A DNA stretch of 64,000 bases from Anarhynchus alexandrinus. Lineage: Eukaryota > Chordata > Aves > Charadriiformes > Charadriidae. Positions 50,333-62,094 of this stretch are shown piece by piece. The position numbers and the translations under genes are program-made. The notes under the pieces were generated by a model that had not been told where the DNA came from, ran no database searches, and was given only the letters and a program-made list of their open reading frames with translations. Where the stretch lies: assembly GCA_008711295.1 (NCBI GenBank), contig VUYV01000147.1, forward strand, positions 2,361,058 through 2,425,057, read 5' to 3'. Within the stretch, counting starts at the first letter, position 1; each line of letters starts with the position of its first letter.

Positions 50333-52050
50333 TCACGTATTCAAGCAGAGAAAGGATTGCCTAAATGAATCAAACATTTTGGACCACATTGGTGCTTACT
50401 GTCCGCATCTGGAGAGAAAATGCTTTTCTGAAATTTACGGATCTTTCCAAACAGATCTTGTCAATGTCTCAAGTTATCCTTTAAAGGGCACGTACAACCT
50501 CGATGTATTCTCCTTAGTGCTTCTCTTGTTTTGGAATGATGTACCCTACACACTTCTTCAAAATCCTCCTTCACACCTGAGACGCTGTTTTTTTCTTAGT
50601 TCTCTCCCTGCATCACTAATTTTTAGTATCTTTCTCTTTTCCTATCACATCCTTCTCTTCCTAAAAATACCACAAAGCTCTATGTTTAACTTAAATCTTT
50701 GTAGATGGACTCATGACCCTGTTTCTGTTCCTGATCTTGCTGAATCCAGTTTCCCATTGAGGGCTAGACTCACCAGCAGCTTAAGCTGATGGAAATGACT
50801 TCCTCCACCTCACCCAAATCTTTTATTCTTCCTCAACTTTCTTCCAACAGTATCATCCCTTATGCCAGGTGGGTTCATAACTTGGGAGTCATGTTCATCT
50901 GCAGCAAATGCAAAGAACCCCTTCAGTGAAGCAAGGTACTTAAGCATCAAACATATATATAATATAAGTATATATAATATTATATATAATATATATATTA
51001 TTATATATATTTTTAAGTTCCAAACTGAGAGACTGAGCTGGGAATCTCACGACCACAGATAGCTTCTCCAGGTGGGCTTATTCGCTGTTAGTCCGAGAAC
51101 CATACCTGCATCAAGCTATGCTCCATGTATCCCACAATCACTGACTTTCTCCTTAACAGCAGACAGCACCCGAATCATTTACCAGCATTAATCTGGGATG
51201 AAATGCCTTGATGCACAGCCTGGATGCGATGCAGTCATTTTGAGGAAGCTGAAGTTATTTACCACCGTCAGCAGCAGTACAGGCGTGAGACCGTTCCAAA
51301 CTACATCAGCATTTTTAGACTCTCCCAAAGAAAGAAACCTTCATTACTGCATTATTTTTATTAATATGCCTTTGAAGTTATTTTTATAGGGATAGCTGGC
51401 CACAGGATTACCTGACAGCAGCACAGCGAGAATGAATTCTGCTGAAGGGCAAATATATTTTGTAGCTATTATTATTTTAATTAACGCTGCAGAATGACAC
51501 ACAAATAGAATGTTTTGTAAAATAAAGACTTAGCAGCTACATTTTCGAAAATATCTCTGATGTGCAAATTGCTATCTTTTCCTTCTTAGCTTCAGGCCTG
51601 AAAAGCAGTTGAACATTTGGTAAAACAATTGTCTGCCCTTATTACAGGATTATCAAATTATGCCTTTATCATTTTGTACTAGGTTTTTTTTTTTTTTACA
51701 ATGTTAATAATTTAAAAGGATTTCAGAAATAATCAAATTAAGTAATTAACCTGATCAGACAGTGGGGATACACAGAGCTATTCAAATTAGCTATTTTTTA
51801 ATTATGCTTCTTTGCTTCTTAAAGCCGAAATTCAGAATGATTTTGAAGGCTTCCTTATGCTCGTCTCGGTAATTCGACAAAACCCGCTGTTATCGGCAGA
51901 GGCTCCCATTACACGCTTTGTGAGTCCGTTGAGACTTATCGCTCCTGCGAGGAGCCGCTGTAACCAACCGAGCTGCCTTTGCGAGCCGAGCGGGGACGGG
52001 CAGCGCAGTCTCACGGCGAGGGCACAGGAGTGGGGGCCCGGGGGCCCCCC
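50333..52050. other. Upstream intergenic region, middle part
   Basis: AT-rich unique DNA. It includes an AT tract (50952-51015), a T14 run (51684-51697) and, from about 51830, a GC-richer segment leading into the MIR-type SINE. The block 51420-51780 has the look of conserved non-coding DNA (AT-rich, homeobox-like TAATTA motifs, few low-complexity runs), but this cannot be tested here. Confidence 0.65.
50952..51015 (+). repeat. AT-rich dinucleotide tract, cruciform-prone
   Basis: Imperfect (AT)n/(TA)n with ATAATATAAG-type interruptions spans about 64 bp. Several self-complementary stretches are present. Confidence 0.85.
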
Positions 52051-52180
52051 TTCCTAATCTCAGCTCCATGACTGACCAGCTGTGTGACCTTGGACGAGGT
52101 ACTCCTGTATCTCTGTTTCCCCTTTTACCCTTTGCCTGTCTCAATTATTTAGACTGTAAGCCGTGTGTGACAGGGAGTGT
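52051..52180 (+). mobile_element. MIR-type amniote SINE, sense
   Basis: The segment reads CCTAATCTCAGCTCCATGAC, then CAGCTGTGTGACCTTGGACG, ACTCCTGTATCTCTGTTTCC, TTGCCTGTCTCAATTATTTAG and ACTGTAAGCCGTGTGTGACAG. This follows the MIR core (ctgtgtgaccttgggcaagt, cctctctgtgcctcagtttcc) and the longer amniote 3' part ending in agactgtaagct...ggcaggga. The similarity runs across more than 100 bp in the right order. It is an old but well-preserved relic. Confidence 0.78.
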
Positions 52181-52840
52181 TTGCAGCTGCGGCATCACGT
52201 GGCCCGGTGAATCCCCCGGTCTCGGCTGAGGACTCGAGGTATTGCCATACCACGGACAAAACGCAGTCATTTCAACATCCAGCGTGTGACGGGAAATTAG
52301 TTAATTAATAGCACGTTTTATAGCTAAAAGTAAAATTATGTATGTTCAAATACTTCTCCCTATTTTTACTTTGTTATCTGGGGAACACCACATTCACAAG
52401 AATTTCAATGCTGGGCCGTAGTAATTACTGAATAGCACGTGTGTGCTGTGAGGGTTTTACACGCATAAGCTAACACCAGGAGCATAACCCACCATCAACC
52501 TCACAGTCTCTTTGTGTAAGAAGGTAGGAACCTCAAATGATTTCCCTTGCTCGGATAATATGTCCAGATTTCCAGTGGGATTCTACCTGGTGTACCAAAG
52601 CAAATCTTTGGTAGGACATGTGTGACAATTCTACCAAGGAAAGAAAGGCCAGAATAAAATCTAGTTCACTTGCAGGAGCAAAATATCATAATTCCTCTTC
52701 ATAAACTAATTTTTATTACTGCTACAAGAAGTAATGTCTGCTTACACTTGGTAAGTCTTACCACAGAATAAGATGATACTGGTTTCATACCATCACAGGT
52801 CAAAAAAGGGTTCATTTAATGGCTTTGACCCTAATTTGCA
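52181..52840. other. Unique intergenic segment between MIR and CR1
   Basis: AT-rich sequence with TTAATTAATAG-type motifs near 52300 and no coding signal. Nothing else is recognised. Confidence 0.7.
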
Positions 52841-53484
52841 AATCATAGAATCATAGAATGGTTTAGGTTGGAAGGCACCTTGAAGATCATCGAGTTCCAA
52901 CACCCCTGCCATGGACAGGGACGCTTTCCACTAGACCAGGTTGCTCAAAGCCCCATCCAGCCTGGCCTTGAACACTTCCAGGGATGGGGCCTCAACAGCC
53001 TCTCTGGGCAACCTGTTCCAGTATCTCACCACCCTCATACTGAAAAATTTCTTCCTAATGTTTAATCTGAACCTACCCTCTTCCAGTTTGAAGCCATTAC
53101 CCCTCCTCCTATCACTGCATGCCTTTGTAAAAAGTCCCTCTCCAGCCTTCTTGTAGGCCCCCTTCAGATACTGGAAGGCAGCTATAAGGTCTCCCTGGAG
53201 CCTTCTCTTCTCCAGGCTGAACAGCCCCAACTCTCTCAGACTGTCTTCATACAAGAGGTGCTCCAGCCCTCGGATCATCTTCGTGGCTCTCCTCTGGACT
53301 TGCTCCAACAGGTCCATGTCCTTCTTATGTTGAGGGCTCCCGAGCTGGACACAGTACTCCAGGTGGGGTCTCACGAGAGTGAAGTACAGGGGGAAAATCA
53401 CCTCCCTCAACCTGTTGGCCACACTTCTTTTGTCGCAGCCCAGGATACGGTTGGCCTTCTGGGCTGTGAGTGCACATTGCCCCC
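52841..53484 (-). mobile_element. CR1 LINE 3' end with intact reading frame
   Basis: On the plus strand the element opens with AATCATAGAATCATAGAATGG, the reverse complement of the CR1 terminal repeats, and extends to about 53484. The minus strand encodes the C-terminus of the CR1 reverse-transcriptase ORF. An uninterrupted 163-codon frame (52931-53422) contains [39 protein letters not shown] and [20 protein letters not shown], and ends at the usual CR1 stop after ALSNLV. The copy is 5'-truncated, so it cannot move, but the clean frame implies a fairly young insertion. This is a LINE fragment, not a host gene. Confidence 0.95.
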
Positions 53485-53600
53485 GTGTTTTCCAGCTTAT
53501 AAGGCTAGCTTCACTGCAGAGGGGCCAAGCTCAGAAAATCTTCACAGTAGGATGCTAAAAGGAGGCTGAATTATGATTCTGCAAAATTAAAGTAGTGGTA

Positions 53601-53637
53601 TATTGATTATTCTATATGTTGTATTGATTATTCTATA
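53601..53637 (+). repeat. Direct 16-bp repeat with 21-bp period
   Basis: TATTGATTATTCTATA occurs at 53601-53616 and again at 53622-53637, separated by TGTTG. It is a simple local duplication. Confidence 0.9.
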
Positions 53638-56600
53638 GATAGTTGGACTATGGTGCACCGCGATGGGGATTGAGAAGCATCAGAAATGGGAACAGGCAGT
53701 GAACTGCCTTGACCAAAACTTAACAGTTCACTTGATGCAACACACATCCAATATGTAACGCAACACAGTGTCAGGTCACCTGTCTTTTCAGAAGGGCTGC
53801 TAAGACACAGCAATTAACAGCAAATCAGTTAAATTTTTTTTTGAAAGGTAATTTCACTATTTTTGGTATGCACTGTTGGTTTGCATGGGACATTCTTTCC
53901 TCCCCCATAGTTAAGCCAAAGGCTGATTCTTAAAGACTTCATTGCATACGTTGAAAAATTGTTGGTAAATGGCATGCATTTTGCCTTAGGAATTACTATA
54001 TACAGCTGAAAACACCCCTACATTTGTACATGCACCAGTAATAAGTCTGCACACAACATCACATGTCTTTTTGCATGTAGCACTCAGCAACCTTGAAAGA
54101 ACTGTTCCTAAATGTCTTTTCCAATATTCTCTTATCTAACATGTCTTGTTTTAAAACAGGCCAAAAGTGATAATATTGAAAAGTGCAGGCCAGCTAGGGC
54201 AATCTACAGACCGCAATAGAAAGCTGTTTTTACAGAAAAGTTCAGCTACGAACTTGATAAATATAGGTGAGAAATTGTTTGCACTCTCCCTACAAAAGTA
54301 GTTTTTTAGTAGCCATGTTAGGAGCAACGTTAGTACATCTTGCCCTAACGATAAGGTTAGTTGCTTGGTTTGCACAAATCCTGGATGGAGTTATAAAAAG
54401 AAAAAGAGATGTTGAAATAGTCCCTGGGGTAATGAAAGGGCATCAATAAACCTCTTATCCTAGAGAAGCGTAACTGGGGGAAAAAATGTAACATTTGAAG
54501 ATACCGTCTGGACAGAAAACAAAATCCTTAGGCTGTCAGAGTGGAATCTGAGACTGCCAGCAAGCCAAGGTTGCAGCGAAAGCCCTGCAGTTTGTTTTGA
54601 GGATCTGGTATGCTTATCAGCAACGTAAAAAAAAAAATCTCAAAAATGCCAGACTATCACAGGAGCCTTCCCAAGGAGCCACTCATGCCTGTCTGCTGGG
54701 AAGACAACAATCGTGATGGGTTCTTGCTACATGAATCTCTGTTCATGAGGACTAGAACGGAGTCTAACTCACTTGTAGCTTCAGAACACCAGAGTTAAAA
54801 GCATTGGTATAACTTTAAACCTCAGACAAACATGAATCAGTCTTGTGGAGAAAATTCCAACCGTCATATTCTTCAGTGCCAAGTCAGAAGTTTCACTTTT
54901 ACATGAACAGTGGCAGATTTTATAAAAAAATAATAAATATAATTACAATAAAGTGTGTTCCTTATATTAATTAGATCAGGAGGTATCTGACTACTCATGA
55001 TTGATTGACTTAGTGTGACTTCACCTGCTACTTGGAGTGATTTGATCTGCACATAAGAGAGAGCATAACAATAAAGAGAAGAGAGCAACTGTGGGAGATC
55101 ACCATATAGCCATGTCATTCCCATCAGATTTGTCTTTTAAGTTTTTATCACCTATGAAAATTTCGTATCTGAAAAGATCTAATACTCGAAGACTACTGGT
55201 TAACCGACTCGTATGTGAAACAGTTGTAGGCTTTCTTTATGCTGCCAATACTAATGAAGTGCATTTATTGAATACTTCTCATTTTCCAGTGAAAACATTT
55301 ATCTGTGGTTCCTTCCGGACAAAACTGTAAGATGTATGGTAAATTTTTGTAAGCTAAGAATTGATCTGAACACAGCCCTAACAGCATGATTTTAAATCAG
55401 TGAAGTTAAATTGATGCAATTCAGAGCCAGTGAAGGTAAACTGGTATAACCTGAGTCAATGCCAATGAACCAATGCCCAAACCAAGACACTGTTATTTAA
55501 ATAAATCAGTTAGCAGCATATGTTAACATCACGTACCTCTAGATAATGTCTTCCTAGCTTCATTAGTCACATCAACAGGACAAGAAATTGGTCTAAAATG
55601 TCTAAAACTGACTAACTATGCATGTATTTAAAAATTAGTGAAGTGTTTATCTTAATGGTGCATAGTATTCTTGTTTTAAAACACATCACATTGCAACTGA
55701 AGTAGTACACATGTAAAATAGATGAAAACCTGGTAACTGAAATCAAGAAGTAACTATCAGTAAGAAAGGATCATCAGGTGGGGCTGTTTCCAGTAGAGTT
55801 CAATAGGGAATAATGTGAGTCTTGCCATTGCTCAATAATTTCATGAGTAGGGTGGAAATAAATACAGTGACTAACAATAAGGACAGAGCAGTTACACAAA
55901 TGAGTATGAGCGTGTTATTCTTTTTCGAATAAAACGTCTTAATATAATAAAAAATAAACTACTATGTCTCAACAGATGTAATAGATTTTGTAGTGCTTAA
56001 AGTCTTCAAGGATTGATGCTTTTCTAGAAGTTATCTTCCCCTCAAACATGCATTATGCGTGCTCTGTACATATTACATATGCAGGAATTAAGACTCAGAC
56101 CTATTAGAAGAGTCCTTTTGGTGTTGGCTTTTATGAATCCATTCGTAACCAGCAAAACTGCATGTTGACCAGACCTAAGAAAAGCAGTTGTTCATGTCAC
56201 CGGAGTGCTTGGGCATGGTGCTGCTGCAGGAATCTGGGCTTTCTCTGTGTGACTGTGTTAAGCATGGATTGGGGTCTCAGGTCTGCTGGAGCACTGAGAT
56301 ACACAGAAGTGTTATCGGCAAGAATCACAGCAAGTCCTGCAAACAAACCATTAAGGAAGCCTACGTGCTTCTTCCAGGTTAAGAGTTTTCCTTGCAGTGC
56401 AATTTTTTGCCTGGGAGTTATACTGATGCAGTTCCCAGTGTGGATGTAGATATGTTGGATGCTCTTACACTGGGGCAGTCTTTTCCCTTTCCTATTTGGG
56501 AATAAAGCAGAGCAGCTTAAGTGTTTAAACCGGCAAAACTGCATCCATGCGAATGGGGTTACAGCACTTAAAGCATTCCAGCGCAGCTGTTGCCTTGCTT

Positions 56601-59600
56601 TCATTTAGGCAAGTTCCACGCTTCTTACGCTGCTGAAAATAGATGCCTTGAACTTTCAGTTCAGAAAGTGAGAAGATGACCTAGGCACACAGTCATACCA
56701 TTTTAACTCTCCTTGGTTGTGTGGTACAATGTGCAGTAATGCTGAAGCTAGACAATCTAATCTATGCTATTATTCAGTATTTAAATACGTGAAGGAGAGA
56801 GAACATAGCTAAGACTATGCCAATAAATTTGCCAATATTTNGAAAACTGAGGCAGAAAAATTTATACTTTCACATTTGTGGATACTAAGAAAATTTCAGC
56901 TTATGAAATTATTCTAAGTACATTTTGAAATCTTTATATCCTGCATTAAGCACCAATTAGAAATTGAAAGTGAAGAATAGTAAAGATTAAATTTTGCCAC
57001 ATATTTCTTATGATTAACATGAAAAGTATGTGTGACAGAAAAGAATTACAGACCAATAGCACCACTTCCCCTGTAATCTTTATCCCTTTCCTGACTAAGT
57101 GCTATCTGCTAATACAAATCCCCAAGATCCTGACCTCTCTTTTTTGCTTTCCTTCCCTGCAAGCACGACGGAGGAAATGATTCCTGTCACGTAGCCAAAG
57201 GGGGCATATTTACATGGCTCCACATGATGTGATGAGGAAATCCTGTTGCAGAGAATTCAGGAGGAAAACAAGTAGGTTGCCTGTTCTGCCCCTCTTTTCT
57301 GGAAGTCCTGCCTCTGCTCCTCTACAGGTTTGCTTCCTGAATCACCGCTTCGGTGACTTTATCAGTACAGATCTCTTTGTTTCTCAATTTTCTTTCTCCA
57401 TTTTTGAAAGTGGAGGTTTCCAGGGCATTATTCTCCCTCCTGATATCCTGCCATATATTAAGTGATTATGTTGTTGTCTGCTACGGATTTTTGCTTTGCA
57501 GGTTTTGTTGTAGTACTCATATTTTTTTATTCCTCCACTGATCACCATTAAGCTCTGCACCAAAGTAAGGAACCACTGTAAGTGTTTTAATTCTGTTCTC
57601 TTCTGGGCTGGGGGAGAAAGCCTCGACTGCAGACAGGAGGGTGTTATAATTTCAAATCCTGAAGCATTCAAATAGCGTTGGCTGTAGCCTAGAGGAAACC
57701 AAACAGAGAGGGGTTTAACTTTTGTTTTAAAATGCATTTAGTACATATATAGTACTGTGATTAATATTTTCTAGATTGTATTATAAACAATGTATGAAAA
57801 CTCGGTGTGAGAGTTTTCCTTCACCTACCAAGTCAATAACTACAAGCCTGAATTCCCTTCCCTAGCAGCTCTGAGATCTGCAGTCAAAATCATCATTGAA
57901 AAACCTCAGTTGACTAGAAAGGAAACCTTCCGTGAATGTAGCACCGTGTGTAAAATCAACATGGAGCTTATGCAAAAAAGCAATTTTATTAAATGCATAT
58001 GATAGTAAAAGCTACAGAGCAGTTGTGAAAGCACAATGCATGTGAGTGTCATTCTGCAGTTTCAAACCAGGAATGCGCTCCTTCAAGGGCTAAATGGTCC
58101 TTCAGCTGGCCACGGGGTCGTGTGTGTTTAGAGCTGGATCTGAGACCACAGCTTAGGAGCAAATGCACTTTTCCATTGTAGCATTAGTTTTGAGCCACAA
58201 TACTGTACATTAAAAGCTTTAAGCTTTGGGAACATTTAGGTCTAGATCCAGCTTCATGCCTCATTGCTACTTTTGTACAATGGACCATAGACTATTTTAA
58301 AAAATCTCCACTTTCAGAGAGGAGTTTACCCAAACAGAAAGATTTTAAGTTTTATTCCAAGCCCGTAATTCTACATTTATCTTTCGCTCTGTGTCTCCCA
58401 TTTGTACAGTCTTTCAGAAGGATATAAAAGGGACACAGCAGGCCTCCAATGATGAAATAAAATTTACCAAGATCAAATGATGGTGCTGTGTTCTGCCTTT
58501 TGCCAGTCTCAGGATATGGAGAGTCAGATCCAATTTCCTAGTCTGGCATCTCCAGCGTGGCAGTAATTTAGAAACACAAAGAACTAATGGTCAAAACCTT
58601 GTCATACCAGTCAAAGAGATTGTGCAATCATTGCTTGCTTAATATTTTAGGTTTTTACTTCTTTTCAGTAATACTGGAATTCATCCAATGCTGAAAACAT
58701 TTTTGACCTGCTTAAAGATGTTTAGGCTGAAAAACTGACATCTTGTGTTTAAGGTGAGAACTACTAGAACGACACTGTTGGGGAACAGCCAAGTCAGACT
58801 TCTACAGTATAAAAGTGTACAACCCTATGGACTACAAAGGTGTAGAATATGATAAATGTTTCAGGAGAAGAAAAGCAAATTTTCTTCTTAGAAATAATAA
58901 AAACCATTTCCGCTTTCAGATTAGGAAGAGCCAAAAATACTAATGACCTCTCATTCTGTAGTGCAGCTCTTTACTTCTCTCTTCTTCAGAGTATGATGTA
59001 AAAAGAGGTAAAAGTGGAGTACAAGGGCAAAGGCAAGCAATATTAAATTCATTCTTTAGGTTTTTCTTATTTTATTGAAAAAACCCAAAACCACAATAAA
59101 TTTAAAATTCCTGTTGCAAATTTTTGTTTTATTCACAGATCTTTGTATCTCAGAAGGTGAATGAAGCTTAGAGATGAGGAGACAAAAAAGACAAGAGCTA
59201 CAGTTCTAGTCCTGCCTTACAATTTTAAAGAAAAAAAAATCCAGTATAATTATGGAATGTCAAGTTGTCAAAGATTGTAAGATCATGGATTTTTCCCCTC
59301 ACAATTTACTTTCAACAAGTATGTAGGGAATAGTGAACACGCTGAAAAGACTTGAATAAGAAGCCATCACTATGAAACAGTTGACTAACACTGCTCGTGA
59401 ATACAGGACCTTGAGTATTGGTTCTGAGATTTGGGGTGTTTTCCACGTTCTCCTGGGACATGGGACCAGGGCTGTGTGGCTGTCCACCTCTGGGCATTGT
59501 CTGTGTGGCCACCTGCCCCACGTGTGGCCCTCAGCTCGCCAGCAGTGCTGAGAGTCAACAGCGTCTGTGCTGACGCTGCTCTGGCAGATGGGACACTGTA

Positions 59601-61196
59601 GGATACAACACCTACATGGAGTGGGATGAGAGCTGGCAGTGCGTGCTGCTGATGTTTTAAAGCTACGTAGGTTTTCTTTTGTAGATTTGCTCAGTTAAGC
59701 TATGAAAATTACAATTTCTGCATGTTTGACTGCTACTTTGTGAGACCATCAATTTTTAAGAGGGCTTTATGAAGTCTTGATCCGGGCAAACATAGTTATT
59801 AGATAACTTCTATCTAGTTTTAAAAAGAAAATAAAAACTACAAATAAAGCAATAAAAATGGGCAATAATAAAAACCTTTAAGGATTTTGTATGTGTGAGG
59901 GGAAGACTTAGGTTCAGTTTTGAATGACAGGAAGAAAGGGAACCGTAGATCTCTAACATGAATCCTTGTCCCTTGCTCATAATAAAGTTTAATTTTCAAG
60001 TAGTTTAGCCTCAGATTACTGGAAATAATTTCTGGTTCCACTCTAGATAACATTGATGAGACAGCTGTAGATTTAAGGGTCATTAAAGAATTCTTATTCA
60101 CAAAATTATGCACTTACCTTTAATCACATATTTAATTCTCATTGAAGATAATGGGGCTTAAAAATGTTCTTCAGTCCTCTTGCTTTCAATGGAACTTTAA
60201 CATTTTCTTCGACTGTAAATTTCCTTAAATGTTTTTCTTAAACGGGGACTTTCCCATCTTCCTGCTCTGCAGGATCAACCTCCAGGTCATTGCCCTGCGG
60301 CACTCTCCAGCCTTCCAGGTACAGGGGGCAGAGAGAGCCAGGGTCTGAATGGGGAGCAGGGTGAAGATCTACTGCCTCACTTTGCTCTGTAATGGGAGAG
60401 ACACTATAAGCACCACCAGAGATAGTGTTTACGCATATGGGAGAAGGTCTGGAGCTTCCCTGCTACATCAGTTACTGAATCACCGCTCATGTGGCACAGG
60501 CAAAAAGCACTGCATCTTGGTTTTCCTGCTGCAGACACGATTAAAGTTTTTTTTTTCCTGTGCTTTTCTACAGATTCGGGCAGAGGGAGGATGGTTTCCA
60601 TTATTATTTTTCTGCTATAAGTGCCTTTTACGAAGAAGTATTAGTTAGGATCTGATAGACGATTTTCAGTTGTTTGTTCTCAGTGTCCACTTCGCCCTGG
60701 TGTGTTTTCTGCTTTGTAGGGTAGTTTTCCATTTTATACATTCAGCTAAACATCTCAAAAGCACACAAGAAAGTAAAATCTTAATATTTCATTTTAGAAT
60801 ATTTTATGAAGAATTGTAATGATTACTGTTTACTATTTTATTTAAAGGAGAAGCTCCATCCAGGGACAAAGAGAACAACCCATTCGGTATAACCGGTCAA
60901 ATGACATTCCAGGAGAATTAACGTCACTGGGGGTCCCTAGTGACTGAAACTTCAAAACGTTTAGCTTCTCTCTGTTTATTTAGTGACAGAAAATGTAGAA
61001 TGCTTTTGCCAAACTATTTGGAAGAGACTTAAGGGTGAGTAATCTGAGTTTTCTGTCTGTTTTTCCATTCCCTGTGAAATTCAGTAGTAGTACCTAAAGT
61101 CATGTGTGGTGTGCTTCTGGCCTCAGAATAAGAAGAATAAATGAGTCTGTAGTGAAAATATCTGACTATGTATTGAATATAAGGGCAAGATAGAGA

Positions 61197-61243
61197 GCCA
61201 TGGGGTGGCCAAGATGAAGACCCATGGGGTAGCCAAGGAGAAA
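61197..61243 (+). repeat. Imperfect 23-bp tandem duplication
   Basis: CCATGGGGTGGCCAAGATGA and CCATGGGGTAGCCAAGGAGA lie head to tail with a few substitutions. Confidence 0.8.
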
Positions 61244-61945
61244 CATGGGTAAATGGATATTATCTGCTTCAATGTGGAGCTATAAAGAAATAATTTATTT
61301 ATTGCTACCTGTCAAATAGGCAAGTTTACCTAAGTTTTTATTTACCAAACAACCATCTTGTCTTTTTTTCTTAAAAAAAATTATCAACACATCACTGGAA
61401 GGAAAGAACATAGTTTAATTTTATTTTAATTTGCTACCAGGTAGAAATGTCCTAATTTGGTTTCTTTCGATTTGGAAAGGAAGAAACATAATACTAACAA
61501 TTCTTAATTGTTATATTGCTTAAAAGTTGGAAAGAACCATAGCTGCCACCCTGGTTCACAAAAGTTCTATTATCACAAAGAAACACTTGTCTGCACCAAG
61601 GTCAGCCCGTAACTGAGGGTGCCACCTACAGAACTGGCTCTGCTTGACCTCTGCTGGTGCCAGCCTTTCCTTGGCACTGGTTGAAGAAACTCGGGGTCCT
61701 GGAGGGTTTGTTCTTCATGAGTTTTCCTCTGAACCTCTCTGTACTTCCATGTGGTGAGTGCTCACTTTGCAAACCTAGCTGTCCCCATGCAAACTGAAGA
61801 ACCAGAGACCTGTGGGATCCCTCTCTTATACCCCGGGGGACCCCACCTGGTACCCCTCTTAATAGTATCCCCAGGCCTGGGCCAGCCAGAGCTTTCCAGT
61901 GCCAGGAACATGGCTGTGAACACCTGCCTTGGGTTTCCATGCAGG

Positions 61946-62094
61946 GTAAGCATGGGATGGCTGGGGCGCCAGGAGCGAGTCCTCTCCTCAGGGTAGCAAG
62001 TCAGGAGACAAAAGCTGTGCACTATTTCTGGCAAGTGACAAAGCCTGTTGTTGTTATTCCGTTCCTGAAATAAATTCGTTCTTTTCTCCCACAG
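61946..62094 (+). other. Possible small intron of an unknown plus-strand transcript (tentative)
   Basis: The plus strand has a good donor (CATGCAGG then GTAAGC at 61946) and, 149 nt later, a strong acceptor with a pyrimidine tract (TTCTTTTCTCCCACAG ending at 62094). The following sequence stays open for about 120 codons, but without a known domain. Splice-like pairs occur by chance, so this is only a pointer to a possible non-coding RNA. Confidence 0.2.
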
